Shown: piece after piece, positions 31,235 to 43,566 of the stretch | How the letters are laid out: every line of letters starts with the position of its first letter | Numbering within the stretch: position 1 is the first letter of the stretch | NCBI GenBank assembly: GCA_023614405.1 | Contig: CM042694.1 | Coordinates: forward strand, 353,914,010 to 353,978,009 | From: Avena insularis | Taxonomy: Eukaryota > Streptophyta > Magnoliopsida > Poales > Poaceae | DNA length: 64,000 nt | Reading direction: 5' to 3' | The notes under the pieces: model-generated | Databases searched by the model: none | What the model was told of the DNA's origin: nothing | What the model saw: the letters and a program-made list of their open reading frames with translations, nothing else | Position numbers and translations under genes: made by a program

Positions 31235-34200
31235 TGTAACACGCTCAAATCGGCCCTATGCAAGTTTTAGCGCTTCCCGCCAAACCCGCATAGAAACGAT
31301 TCAAGGACGCCCACCAGGCACTTTCGTGCGGGTGGAAAACGAAGTAATAACATTACACAACAGTCCTCGATGGGACCCACAGAACAGATATATATACAAC
31401 AACGACTCAATGAGTCAAGAATACAGATATAATATACAAAGATCCAAATCACCTTGAAAACGATAGAGCGTCCGACTACGGACAAGATGCAAATGGGGCT
31501 AAGAGCCCTGAAGAATAACCAATGGCGTCCATAAGCCCTGCCCAGGCCAAGCCGGAAGGGTAACCCTACTAACAACGTCGAAACCTGCTAAAACAAAAGG
31601 GGTGCCGACAGAGGGCAAAGGAAAAAGAGGCGTCGATCGAGGCCAAGACAGCGAGGCTAGAATTCGACTCGCCTACATAGGTATGGTGGGCTGAAGCGGC
31701 GTGCAAGGCACTAAACAACCTATAGAGACTCGATATAACTGGCGGTTATCAGAGAGGGATAAGAAAGACCTATTCGGATCCAACCTGAAGCTATCACCAA
31801 ACAAACCCATCCTGGTATTTCCCCCTCGAGACCAAACGAGGACGTCGGACCGAGGAACTCACACAGTTGGTAGTTTTACTCATTCCGTTATAGTCGTAGC
31901 ACTTACTAATCAAATATAGATAGCATGAGTCATCTTGAAGCATGAGTAGTGGGCAGTTTTAATCACCATTCCGTTGTAGTTGGAACATTTACTAGTCAGA
32001 TATAATTGTCCTGAGGAATCCCAAAACCCAGCAGTTGTTGGCACTTTTATCACATTCCATTGGAGTTGTAATACTTACTAGGCAGGTATAGCATGTCACA
32101 AAACAACCCAGATCCACCAGTTGTTGGCATTTTTAATATCCATTCCATTATAGTTGCATCTGATTACTAGTCACATATTAAGTCAAATTTATAGCACTAC
32201 TTTAGTTATGCTTGTCTATGATCGAGATACTGTGCTCCAAGTCGTCCATAACCGCGGACACAGCTTTCAGAAAGTTTTACCCTGCAGGGGTGCACAAATA
32301 GCAACACACACTCGATCAACCTCGGAAAAACCATCTCAAAACCCAACGAGGCATTCACGACAAAGCGATCACAAGATTCAGAAATATTTCAGGGGGCCAC
32401 CCCACTAAGCTACCCGCAACGAAGTTGGCGGCTCGAACGGACCAGGTTTGTGTGGGGACGGTAAGAACTGGGAACCCGAAAGTGTGACTGGGCTTGTCGA
32501 TACAGCAAAAACGTGTCACGATCCTAAACAGTACAGGTGCTCCACGCACAATCGTAAATAAAGCAGTAAAGCATGGCATAAGTACAGGATAGTAATAAAG
32601 CCCCAAACTACTTTGTGGCCCCAAGATGGGGGGTCCATAAGGCCTCCCGGATGTGGATAGTGCGAAAAATCAAGGAACAGGTATCAAGTACTCGGGGTCC
32701 TACAGGACACAAGTGAGCGTGGAAGAACCAAATAACATCTATTGCCCACTGATGCCTCTGCATTAGTTATATCTAGCATTTTATTAGTTGTATTTAAAGT
32801 CATGATCAGCTCCACCATAAACATCTTCACCAACAAGCATCTCCAGCCATAACATCTGCCAGCCTTTCAACAACTGTGGTACTTGACAACACGAGATCGC
32901 ACCTGAGCAACTCGACTACAAGGCCAACTATCTACCAAACACGGGTAATAGGAGGTGTCCAAGGCAATATGGAGACTGCACGGGGTATAACTGGTGTACG
33001 GAAACTAAAGCATCACGACACGGATAGCAATAGATCAACGGGAGGAAATAAAGACTATAAATGCAAAATAGGTAGAAGGAGGAGAGATGCTCGCATGGGA
33101 AACACTGTTGAAGGTTCATATCCGGAGAACTTGTCGATACTCGCATCCACTCATCGGTCTAATCCGCGAAGAAGCGAACACTAGAAGACACACCGGATGC
33201 AATATTTAATACGACGGCAGAAGATCCGGCATGATTATGATATGATGCAGATGCGGTGCAATTTAATATGCGGCAGTATTAAGCGGAACCGGGGTCCCGA
33301 CATTTAATTAAACGGTTCAAATTATTTAAAACCCCCGCAATCTAAATGTTATCTTGACAAGGCAAGAACATGCCATCGGTTCGCTATGCAAATTTAAATG
33401 AAGACAATATAAGACTAGAAACGCTCTCATATAGTCTCCATATTTATTTTAGGTGAATCATCAAAATACCCTCAATCACCGACAAAATGTATGCCAACAT
33501 GCTAAATTAATATGCAACAAGTTTATGTCATATATTATAAAAATAGGGGTCTCGGAAAAAGGGGATCACATTAGGGTTCGGCGAACTTGGGCTCCGAGGG
33601 GTTCGGGGTTCGACAGGGTTCGATAGGGGAACGGTTCGACGGAAATGGTCTCGGACAACGGAAGGAGAGCTTGGCGTTCCGGGAAGGAGGACTTGGTGCT
33701 CCGAGATGAAGTGCTTGTCGTTCCGGTGGCGATCTTGACGGTCGTCGGATCCGAGAAGGAGATCTTGGTGTTCGGCGGCCTCGGGCATCGGGTCCGGGAA
33801 GAAGTACTTGTCGCATCCGTGGTCTTCGGATTCGGTCTTCGGATCCATATCGGCACGCTCGGGGTCTTGGACATCTGATGCGTGTAGCAGCTCATGACGT
33901 TCGGGAAGGCGATCATGTCGTCCCGACCTTGTTCGATGTCGAACTTGCTCTGGTGGTCGTCGTACTAGTCCGATAAAGATCTTGTCGTGGCTAGCCTTGG
34001 AGGAAGAGGGCTGTCACGGAACTCGTAATAACACAAACACACGCACGTCCACATATGTGCACCGATGAACAATGAACCTCGCGAACAGACATAAAAGAAC
34101 CCGCAGGGACATGGCGGTGACGTCAGCGGGGTGGACGCCTACTGCAGGAGACGCTGCTTGGCCGGGAGGAGATGCGAACGCGATGGGTCTTGGCGGCAAA

Positions 34201-35671
34201 GACGACCATCGCAGGCGGCGGAGGCCGGCTTCCGGGGCGCCACGGCAAGGGAGCGGCAACGGTGAGTCGGAGGGTCGGAGCTGTGCTGCCGGAGGGCCAA
34301 GCGGCAGCGCTCACACGGCGAGGAGCGAAGCAGGGTGCGGGGACGCCGGGGGTGACGCCTCGCAGAGAGGAAGCCGGCGGCAAGGCTGTCGGGCTCGAGG
34401 CGGCGGGGGTCGTTCTCGCGAGGAAGGGAGAGGCAGGGGCGTGGCCAAGGTCATCGGCGACCGGGGAGAGGAGGACGGAGGGAGGCGGGGAAGAACTCCG
34501 GCGGTGACGGCGCGGAAGCTCGGTGGCGGCGGCTCGTGGAGACGTTGCAGGGAGGCTTGGGCCGGGCTCGACGACGGCCGGAGTGGACGAAGACCAAGGC
34601 GGCGGGGATCCGCGCGATGCGGAGAGGAAAGAGGCGGGAGGAGGTCGGAGTGGTCGCGGTTGCTGGCGGCGTCCGCGCCGACGGAGGCGGTGGTTGGGGC
34701 GAGCGCTGGGCGGGGAGATGAGGGCGGCGGCGCTGCAGAAGGGGAGGAGCTTGGAGGCGGGGGGCGGGGATGCGGGAGACCGAGCGGGCTGAGGAAGGTG
34801 GCCGGCGACTGGGGTGGCGGCTGGTGCCGGCGCAGGAGGCGGGCGGTCGAGGGGGACGGCGCGGCGGCCTGACGGAGAGGAGGTCGGCCGGCGGTTGGTG
34901 CGTCCTGCGGGAAGAAGGAGAGTGCAGGAGGGAAGGGATTGCGTGGTGGGTGGTGGGCCAGGTGGGTGCGGGGCACGAGGGGAGCGGGTCAGGGGTGGCT
35001 GTCGGTGGGGTGGGGCCCGGTGAGTTGTCCGCTTCTGGCAGCGAGGGGGCGCGCGCAGCTGGGCGGGAAAAGGTGGCGTGCGGCGCGCGGGTACGGGGTG
35101 GGGCCAGCACGCGCGTGTACGTGCGCGTGGGTGTGTGTGTGCGGCTGGTTCGGTAGGGGCTGGAAGCTGGGCGGGAAAAACTGGGAGGAGGGAGTTGGTG
35201 GATGGGGATTGGCCAGGGGGATGAGGTGGCGCACCGCGAGTGGTGGGAGTGAGGTGGCCGGCGGAGAGAGAGAGAGAGGCTGGCAGGGTGGTAGGGATTA
35301 GGTGGGGTGGGGATTAGACTAGGGTTTTGTTAGGCTAGGATTAATTTTGGAGGTGGTCGGCTGGGCTTCGGTCCTGGCGGGCTGCCTCCTAAAAATAATT
35401 AAATATTTTATTTATTAAAAACGAGGCTTTTGCAAACCGTTGATAGACAAAACAAAATATTCCGGACAAGCCCGGTGTTTTTGATTTGAATTATAGATGG
35501 GGTATTTAGAAAACAATAATAGACTTTTCGAAAATAGTTTAAGACAAAACGATGCATGATGATGACGATGCTCAGATGCAATGTGGCATGATGACATGAG
35601 CATACGGTCATGATGATGCAATGCACAAAAACAACGCGATTTTCTAGTAGTGGTTTTTGCGGGGCGCCACA
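31235..35671 (-). repeat. 5' LTR of LARD1
   Basis: 4,437 bp, same termini as 25987-30441. It carries about 80 bp of extra GC-rich sequence around 35045-35165 and lacks short pieces elsewhere, so the lengths nearly balance. The (GA)n run is at about 35263. Confidence 0.95.
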
Positions 35672-35674
35672 AAA

Positions 35675-36730
35675 AGTGCACTTGGGAAGATTAGCATATA
35701 GCTTTTCATGTCGAAGGATTTGCAAGACTTCCTTGACATGTGTTATATGGTCCTCAAGTGATTTGTCATAAACAAGAATATCATCAAAATAGACAATAAC
35801 ACTTTTTCCAATTAGAGAACGCAAGATATGATTCATGAGACGCATGAAGGTGGATGGGGTATTAGATAAACCAAAGGACATAACCAACCATTCATAGAGA
35901 CCAAGTTTAGTCTTGAAGGCGGTTTTCCACTCATCACCTTCAGCCATGCGTATTTGATGGTAACCACTACGAAGATCAATTTTCAAAAAAATAGTGGCTC
36001 TACAAAATTCATCAAGCATGCCATCGAGACGTGGTATGGGATGTCGATAACGCACGGTGATAGCATTAATTGGACGGCAGTCCATGCATAACCGTAACAT
36101 ATCATACGTTTTTGGAACAAGTATCACGGGTACGGCACTTGGACTAGTGCTAACTTGGATCAAACCTTTGGAGACGAGTTGGTTGATTTGACGTTCAATC
36201 TCCTTTGTCTCCTCCGGGTTCGTGCGGTAAGCGACGCGGTTGGGAAGAGGTGCATCGGGGATGAGGTCAATGCGATGTTCGATGCCTCGAAGAGGAGGTA
36301 GTCCATGTGGAAGCTCTTTGGGGAACACATCCTTGAATTCCTGCAAAACATTCATCAAAGATGGAGGAACATTGGTTAATTCATTAGTTCCTTGTGCTAG
36401 TCCCTTGCAAAGGAGGACATAGTGCAAGATGGATGGGTTGTTCCGAACATCTCTCATCTCACTTTTGGTGGCAAGGAGAACACTCTTAGTTTTTCCACTC
36501 GAGTTTGGCTTGTGGCTCTCACTCACTATGAGGTGGTTCTCTCTCTCACCGCTCTTCTCACAGGTAGGTGTTGTGCTTTGCGCCCTCGCTAAAGCCTTTG
36601 CATTGTCCGCAATTATTTGGCTAGGAGTCATCGGTTGCAAAACACATGTTTTGTTGAGCCATTTGAAGGTGTATACATTGGTGTGACCATCATGTTGAGC
36701 AGCCTTGTCATGTTGAGAAGCATGTGGCAA
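35675..36730 (-). pseudogene. Gyp1 reverse transcriptase (palm and fingers)
   Basis: A long frame upstream of the LARD1 insertion. It holds the linker after protease, then [96 protein letters not shown] and the catalytic VIVYFDDILVY (the YxDD box). The usual K-K-D-G after VPVILVP reads K-T-Y-D, a possible substitution. The enzyme copies element RNA into cDNA in the virus-like particle. LARD1 cuts it just after LPKCTF; removal of LARD1 and one AAAAG restores the frame. The start at 36730 is only the first Met after a frameshift from the gag-protease frame. Confidence 0.88.
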
Positions 36731-38001
36731 ACTGTCATAGGAACCACATCACACTCCACCGTATCTTTGTAAGGACCAATGGCGAAGGAGACCGGTACGG
36801 TATGCTTGATTTTCACGGACCCTTGGTCACTTAGCCATTGCACGTGGTAGGGGTGCTTGTGCGGATGGAGGGTGAGGTTGAGCTTCTCACACAACTCGGT
36901 GCTAGCAAGGTTTTGGCAACTCCCTCCGTCAATGATCACCTTGATAGATTTGCCATTGATGCCGGCTCGTGTTTGGAAGATATAGGAGCGTTGGTCCTCA
37001 TGCTCTTGTGCTTGAGTGGTCAAAATCCTTATGACGACAAGCGATGGACTTGCGTCATGTTCACACATGAGAAGTTCTTGGTCATCTTCCACTCGTTGCC
37101 TTGCCATTACTTCCTTGACTCGGGCATCAAATTCATCTTCACTCAAGTACTCTTCATCACCATTGTCATGGATGAACAAGACTTTCTTGTTTCCACATTC
37201 GGCCGACTTGTGTCCTTTACCTCCACACTTGTAGCATTCACCATTGAAAGGTGTATCACTCTTTGCTTGTTTGCCACTTGGGGGAAGTTTTCCTTGAGGA
37301 AGTGTGGGCTTGAAGGAAGGCTTGGTGGTACTTGAGTAGCTTCCATTGAATGTTGTTGGTGTAGCGGTTGAAGCTTGCTTGTAGGAGAAGTATGTCTTGG
37401 GCTTGTTGTACTTTATATCCTCTTGCATTTGACGTTCAGCCTTTGTTGCGATGTGCACAAGCTCAACCATGGTGTTGTATGTTTGGAACTCGACAATGCG
37501 CTTGATTGGGTGATTCAAGCCAATAAGGAAACGTGCCATTGTTTGCTCCATGTGTTCATCAATGTTGGCGCGAATCAAGTTGAATTTCATTTCCTTGAAG
37601 TACTCTTCCACGGTCTTTGTCCCTTGACGAAGCGCTTGAAGGTTGTTGAAGAGGTCACGCGTGTAATGCGCGGGGACGAACCGGGATCTCATGTGAGCCT
37701 TCATGTCATGCCAAGTTGTGATTAGTGGCTCTTGCCTTGCATCACGAGCAACTTGAACTTGTTCCCACCAAAGGTTGGCGTAATCATCAAACTCAAGCGA
37801 AGCCATGGTGACCATCTTCTCATTGCTATAGTTGTGCATGCGGAAGATCTTGTCGACCTTGAGTGCCCACGAGAGGTATTCTTCGGGGTCATTGGATCCG
37901 GTGAACTTCGGCATTGTGAACTTGAGCTTGCCAAATGTTTCTTCCTCATTGCGGTCATGGTAGCGATTGTTGCCATGTTGATGATGGTCTTCATCTTCCA
38001 T
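36628..38001 (-). pseudogene. Gyp1 Gag core, zinc knuckle and protease
   Basis: An open frame of 457 codons from ATG 38001. It has the Gag core (FTMPKFTGSNDPEEYLSWAL, NLWWEQVQVARDA, TTWHDMKAHMRSRFVP, FLIGLNHPIKRIVE), a CCHC zinc knuckle (CYKCGGKGHKSAEC) and an acidic linker. The protease active site is IIDGGSCQNLAS, in the D-G-G variant usual for this gypsy group, and ECDVVPMTVCHMLL follows. The last roughly 30 codons run out of frame into the polymerase linker, so a frameshift lies near 36730. Gag packages RNA and the protease cleaves the polyprotein. Confidence 0.87.
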
Positions 38002-38085
38002 GTGATCGTTGTGACGAGCATGTTGACGATCTTGTGGTTTAGGAGGTGGAACTTGGTTCTCGTGACCTTGTTGCGGGGCTTGCTC

Positions 38086-38957
38086 TTAATATTGTTGTGG
38101 AGGAGCTTGCTCTTTCTCTTGGCGCGGTTTTTGGCGGTGTTGAGGTGCTTGGGCCTCATGGTGACGAGGGGGTGGAGCCTCTTGACGCGGTTGACGATGA
38201 AGGGGAGGCTCGTTTCTCGGTTGGTGATGTTGGTTAGGCACATGGGCCTCACGGCGAAGATCATGGTCATGAGCATCTTGACGTGGTGGGTGTCGCTCAA
38301 CTTGTATCACTTGACGCTCCAAGTTTTGTTGGGGTGGAGGAGGCGCCTCGTGATGACCATGGTGTCGTTGTTGATGTTCATGACGGTGGTGACGAGTAGG
38401 GGGATCTTGGAGAGCCTCACGTCGATGACGAGCTTGATTCTCCAAATTGGAGTCATCACTTGTTGTGTCAAGTATGTGTCGCGGTCGATGGTGGTAGAGT
38501 TGCGGTTGCTCTTGTGGTTGCTCTTGTTGGAGCACTAATGCCCTTGCGTGATGATGGTGAGCTTCTTGCCTTGCTCGTGGCCTTGAAGAGAAATCACCAT
38601 CATAGCTTGACGTTGTGGCGTGCCGTGGGGAAGGTACATAGTTCGAAGAGCTTCCATCTTCAACCACGGGGGCATCATTGCGTCTTGGAGCACTTTGATG
38701 TAGATCTTGTGGAAGAGGTGCATGACGATGCGAAGAACTTGAAGAGCTTGATGCGCGTGAACGTGGTCTTGCCATTCCGTCGATGAGGCGTCGAAGATTG
38801 TCATTTGTTTCGGTGACGGAGCGTTGAAGCGCTTCATTTTGGTGGCCGAAGTTGTGATGCATTGCGTGCATTTGTCGTTCGAGGTCGTCGAAGCGGTTGT
38901 CGATGTTCTTGAACTCGGCTTGCGCCTCGCCAAATTGTTCATCTTGTCGCGTCTCAA
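38086..38957 (-). pseudogene. Gyp1 Gag N-terminal region, His/Gln/Arg-rich
   Basis: Two overlapping frames (38957-38535 and 38871-38086) are parts of one N-terminal Gag region with a frameshift. The second frame encodes a short helix (NEALQRSVTETNDNLRRLID) and then more than 180 residues very rich in His, Gln, Arg and Pro, ending in a stop at 38086, just before the Gag core ATG. Such basic low-complexity sequence could bind RNA; this is inference. The true start codon is uncertain. The upstream leader (38958-39600) has no clear motif. Confidence 0.65.
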
Positions 38958-39704
38958 GGGCTACGTAACGTCCACGAAACTCTTGTCAAACGATGAAGTG
39001 ACTTGCGTGCGTCATGTACGGTCCTTGATCTTCTTCTTGGGGAGGTGGTTGGCACGACTCACTGTGCCTATCCATCATGCAAAACACACAAGTATTGTAT
39101 ATGGAAGTGGAATATACAAGTATTGTGTTAGCCTTGTACCTCACCTTGGGGATTGCACCAAACTAGAAACCACAAGTGAGAGCTATAAGCGTGCAAAGTG
39201 GAATTGCAAAGAAAACTCACACTAAAGAAAGAACTAACTCTCAAAAGCTTGTTGGTAGTAGGTTAGGATTGTGGAAAGCCAAAGAACCAACCAAAAGAAA
39301 AGGGATAGTCAAAAGTGGGTAAAATCCAACAAAACTCAAGTCAAAGGCGAAGGTCAACAACTCAAAAGGGGTGACGGAAACCTATGACTATATACACACA
39401 CGTGGAGATAGTTGGGATTGACACGACTATGAAAATGAGGAAACAAAATGTCCTAACAAAGACTAAGCTTGTTGTCGTGCCAATGCAAGGAGAGACTGTG
39501 GCTCGTTTGCAAAAAAAGAAAAATGAGCAACGGATTTGTGCACTTGCCTTGGGCGCTCTTCTTTCTCTCTTGCTTACAAGCTTTGAGTCTCTCTTTTGCA
39601 AGGGGAGACTATTTTTCTTTTCCTTTTGCTTTTTATCTTTTTCTTTCTTTTTTTCTTTTTTTTGCTCTCCCTTGATGCTACCTAGTCACACTTGATATTG
39701 CTCT
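38958..39704 (-). other. 5' leader of Gyp1 with pyrimidine-rich tract, primer site deleted
   Basis: Non-coding leader. 39600-39664 is almost pure pyrimidine on the plus strand. Comparison with Gyp1b, where such a tract is followed by about 0.8 kb of leader, the primer site and a full LTR, shows that here the sequence jumps to the middle of the LTR at about 39705. No TGGTATCAG is present. Confidence 0.7.
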
Positions 39705-40068
39705 TGCGGCCGAACACTCCGGGGTGGCCGGACACTCTGGGTAGTGCCCGGGTAGTGTCCGAACTGGCCTTCTGAATGTCCACGCCAGGTTGGGGCTGGG
39801 GCAGGCCGGACACTCCGGCTGGTTCCTGGCGGACACTCCGGTTCAGTCAGCTTCAGGGCTCGTGGGTCGATGCGGCGGGGGTTCATACCTGATGATGCAT
39901 AGAGTAGTGGTATGAAGTAGCAAGCCATCCAGGTGTATGTCAAAGTCACATGATGAGAGGATCGAATTCACCTTATCTTGAAGGAGCTTGGCTTGTGCAC
40001 GGGTCATCGGTCCACTTGGGGGACTCGGTGGTGTAGATGTAGGAGCGCCCGTAGGACGGGCCGCATCA
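39705..40068 (-). repeat. 5' LTR of Gyp1, truncated
   Basis: About 364 bp remain of an LTR of about 986 bp. It matches 23600-24017 and ends correctly with the TSD TGATT. The deletion edge lies in a CCGGA...TCCGG motif cluster (CGAACACTCCGGGG). Confidence 0.88.
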
Positions 40069-40073
40069 TGATT

Positions 40074-40243
40074 TAGGCAGCATCATATTCTCATAAATAT
40101 TAGGAATAGTTCCTAGAAATGAAAATACCTTATAATTTAGTTGGCGTGCACGAGCTCTTGTGAGAGGTCCTTGGAATTGTGGAACGTGAGGAAGTGTGGC
40201 TGTAGGTGCAACAGTTGTATCAATCGTAGGTATGTCCTCATCA
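40074..40243 (-). repeat. Gyp2 3' LTR, right part
   Basis: 170 bp completing the 938-bp LTR after the Gyp1 insertion. On the minus strand it begins TGATGAGGACATACC at 40243. The polypurine tract AAGAAGGGGAGGA lies just upstream on that strand (40244-40256). Confidence 0.92.
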
Positions 40244-40272
40244 TCCTCCCCTTCTTGAATTGAAGTCGTCCT

Positions 40273-41410
40273 CTACGCAGTCTCATCTTCTTCTCCAAAG
40301 TATGGTTTCAAATCTGCAATGTTAAATGAGGGACTTACCGTGCCCATCTCTGCAGGAAGCTCAAGTTTATATGCATTATCATTCATTTTCTCTAACACTT
40401 TAAAAGGACCAGCAGCACGTGGCATTAATTTAGACTTGCACAAATCAGGAAAACGATCTTTGCACAAATGCAACCAAACTAAATCTCCCACATCAAACAC
40501 AATATGCTTGCGTCCTTTATCACCAGCAACTTTATATTTAGCATTCATACGTTATATATTTTCCTTAGTAATCCTATGCAACGTAAGAATCCGTTCAGCA
40601 TGTTGTGTAGCATCAAAATTATGTTGCACCGAAGATGGAATAGGTAATAAATCAATAGGTGCACGAGGAACAAAACCATACACAATCTCAAAAGGGCATA
40701 ACTTAGTTGTAGAATGCACAGAATGATTGTAAGCAAATTCAATATTAGGTAAACAATCTTCCCACATTTTTAAGTTCGTCTTTAAAACAGCTCGTAACAT
40801 GGTAGACAAAGTTCTATTAACGACTTCAGTTTGTCCATCAGTTTGGGGATGACATGTAGTACTAAACAGCAACTTAGTCCCCCACTTAGCCCATAAACAT
40901 TTCCAAAAATGGCTAAGAAATTTAGTATCACGATCTAAAACAATAGTATTAGGCACACCACATCCCGAAAGAATAATTCAGCAACATGAGCAGCATCATC
41001 ACTCTTATGACAAGGAATAAAGTGTGCCATCTTAGAAAATCTATCGACAACCACAAAAATACTATCCCTCCCCTTCTGTGTTCAAGGTAATCCTAAAACA
41101 AAGTCCATAGAAATATCCTCCCAAGGTACACTAGGAACAGGAAGAGGCATATATAAAACATGTGGATTAAGGCGTGACTTAGCTTTTTGACATGTTGTGC
41201 AGCAAGCAATAAACCTCTCAACATCCCTTCGCATGCGTGGCCAAAAGAAGTGTGTAGCAAGTACGTCTTATGTCTTCTTTACTCCAAAGTGACCCATCAA
41301 TCCTCCTCCATGCTCCTCCTGCAACAACAAAAGACGAACGGAACCTTCTAGAATGCATAGTTTGTTAGCACGGAACACAAACCCATCATTGAGGACGAAT
41401 TTGTTCCAAG
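40273..41410 (-). pseudogene. Gyp2 integrase, broken
   Basis: In order: the HHCC finger ([16 protein letters not shown], then a stop, THFFWPRMRRDVERFIA, CCTTCQKAK), SMDFVLGLP, the first catalytic Asp in [12 protein letters not shown], then a break near 40980. Open segment 40956-40552 holds the second Asp in VLDRDTKF and the Glu in [12 protein letters not shown]. Segment 40548-40273 holds the SH3-like end (GDLVWLHLCKDRFPDL; SPSFNIADLKPYFGEEDE) and a TAG. Past this TAG the same frame runs through the polypurine tract into the LTR. At least three stops and one frameshift make it inactive. IADLKPY followed by an acidic stretch is typical of the chromovirus group I suspect (CRM-like). Confidence 0.83.
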
Positions 41411-41419
41411 TTCTACCCT

Positions 41420-43563
41420 CTATACAATGCTGCAAAACATCTTTAAATCGACATCTTTCATATATTGTTCTTTAATAGTTTCCAATCCAAAGATTTTGAA
41501 GTCAAGTTGAGATAACATGGTATAACGACGTGACAAAGCATCAACAATAATATTATCTTTACCCTTTTTGTGTTTAATAACATAAGGAAAATATTCAATA
41601 AGTTCAACCCACTTTGCATGACGTTTATTCAACTTAGCTTGACTACAAATATGCTTCAAAGATTCATGATCAGAATGTATAACAAATTCTTTAGGCCATA
41701 AATAATGTTTCCAAGTTTTTAATGTCCGAACAAGAGCATATAATTCCTTATCATAAGTAGAATAGTTCAAACTAGCTCCACTCAATTTCTCACTGAAATA
41801 TGCAACAGGTTTTCCCTCTTGTAACAACACTCCTCCCAAACCAATTCCACTAGCATCACATTCCAACTCAAAGGTCTTATTAAAATCAGGAAGTTGGAGT
41901 AAAGGAGCATGTGTAAGCTTATCTTTGAGTAGCATGAAGGCTTCTTGTTGTGCATCGCCCCAAACAAAGGGCACAACTTTCTTAGTAAGCTCGTTCAGCG
42001 GCGCTGCAATGGAACCAAAATCTTTGACAAAGCGCCTATAAAATCCAGCGAGGCCAAGGAAGCTCCTCACTTGTGTGACTGTTTTGGGTTGTGGCCAACT
42101 CGAAATTGCTTCAATCTTGGCGGGGTCAACTTCAATACCCTGTGCTGTAACAACATAGCCAAGAAAAGCAACTCTATCCGTGTAAAAGGTGCACTTCGCA
42201 ATGTTACCAAACAAACGTGCAGCACGTAAAGCATCAAAAATAGCACGTAAATGTTCCAAATGTTCTTCTACAGATTTGCTATATATCAATATATCATCAA
42301 AATAAACCACCACAAAATTTCCAATAAAAGCAAGTAAAACTTAATTCATTAATCTCATGAAAGTGCTGGGAGCATTAGTTAAACCAAAGGGCATCACTAA
42401 CCACTCATATACGCAAAATTTAGTTTTAAATGCAGTTTTCCATTCATCTCCTAACTTCATACGAATCTGGTGGTAATCACTATGCAAATCAACCTTAGAG
42501 AACATGGTAGAGCCACTCAATTCATCAAGCATGTCATCTAAACGAGAATATGATGACGATATCGAATAGTAATATTATTGATTGCTCTACAATCAGTACA
42601 CATGCGTGAAGAACCATCTTTCTTTGGTACCAAAATAATAGGAACAACACATGGACTAAGAGACTCACGAATATCACCCTTGTCAAGAAGTTCTTCAATT
42701 TGTCGCTGAATCTCTTTCGTCTCCTCCGGATTGGTACGATATAGCGCACGATTGGGCAAAGATACTCTAGGAATCAAATCAATTTGGTGCTCAATTCCAC
42801 GAATAGGTGGCAGTCCTGGAGGTACATCTTGTGGGAAAACATCCTCATACTCCTGCAAAATGTTAGAAATAGCAGGTGGCAACGAAGGAGGAATCTCCTC
42901 AGCCGAAAACAACACTTTTTTGCAAATGATAGCATAACATGTAGTAGTACTCACATCAATTTCATCATATTTGCTAGCTAGCAAACAAGTACTTTTCAAA
43001 CGAATTTCATTAGCATGTTTTGGATCAGATTTAGAAGTACTTGGAGAAGGCATAAGTTCCTTAGAAACAATCTGATTTTCGCTCAGCTTTTTCCCCTCAT
43101 TATGTGCTCTACTAGCTCTAGCAAGATCATCTTTTAAAATACTTTCAGGAGACATGGGAAGTAACACAATTTTCTTATTATTATGAACAAGAGAATACTG
43201 ATTTGTGCTACCATAGTGTATAGAATTTGTATCAAATTGCCATGGTCTACGAAGTAAAAGAGCACATGCTTGCATAGGAACAACATCACACTCAACATAA
43301 TCAGGATATGCAGCAATAGTAAAATGCACACGAACTGTACGTGTTACCTTAACCTTGCCGCTGTTATTAAACCATTGAATGTGATATGGACGAGGATGAG
43401 GTCGTGTTGTGAGAGAAAGCTTTTCAACCATCTCCATGCTCGCTAAGTTGTTGCATCTCCCTCCATCAATAATAATGCGAATACAACGATCTTTAACCAC
43501 ACCTTTGGTATGGAACAGATTATGGCGCTGGTCAGGCTCGCCCTTGGTAATTTGTGCACTCAA
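41420..43563 (-). pseudogene. Gyp2 protease, reverse transcriptase and RNase H, broken
   Basis: 43563-42538 encodes the protease (IIDGGRCNNLAS; D-G-G variant) and the start of reverse transcriptase (DVFPQDVPPGLPPIRGIE, IILVPKKDGSSRMCTDCRAI). A frameshift near 42540 leads to 42532-42341 ([33 protein letters not shown]), which ends in one TAA. The same frame reopens with [13 protein letters not shown] (the YxDD box) and continues to 41420 through [17 protein letters not shown] and the RNase H part ([44 protein letters not shown]). All domains are recognisable, and the few breaks suggest moderate age. Confidence 0.87.
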
Positions 43564-43566
43564 GAC

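Larger units (their letters stand above)
25987..35671 (-). mobile_element. LARD1: large non-coding LTR retrotransposon derivative
   Basis: 9,685 bp with AAAAG on both sides (25982-25986, 35672-35676), inserted in the reverse transcriptase region of Gyp1. LTRs are 4,455 and 4,437 bp; the interior is only 793 bp. On the minus strand the LTRs open TGTGGCGCCCCGC and end GTTACA. A primer site follows the right-hand LTR, which sets the orientation. No protein domain is present. With both LTRs intact but no genes it fits the large retrotransposon derivative class, and resembles Sukkula-type elements in its large LTRs. The LTRs differ at about 1 of the first 100 bases, so it is young, in line with its innermost place. 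Confidence 0.95.
23032..40068 (-). mobile_element. Gyp1: chromovirus-like Ty3/gypsy element containing LARD1
   Basis: Flanked by TGATT (23027-23031, 40069-40073), inserted in the 3' LTR of Gyp2. Without LARD1 it is about 7.35 kb. The 3' LTR is intact at 23032-24017, while the 5' LTR is reduced to about 364 bp (39705-40068). The missing part includes the primer site, so it could not be copied again. Coding order on the minus strand is gag, protease, reverse transcriptase/RNase H, integrase. Several frameshifts and stops are present. The related Gyp1b lies at 11521-13344. Confidence 0.95.

Noticed and set aside
34072..35301. Frames of 219-266 codons in the LARD1 5' LTR
   Set aside because: Same GC-rich LTR segment; frames differ from the sister copy because of indels, so no coding constraint.
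36838..38538. Plus-strand frames of 165 and 268 codons
   Set aside because: Shadows of the minus-strand Gyp1 gag and protease.
39384..39695. Plus-strand frame of 103 codons rich in Leu, Ser and Phe, membrane-protein-like
   Set aside because: Produced by the pyrimidine-rich leader of Gyp1; antisense to the element and not conserved in Gyp1b.
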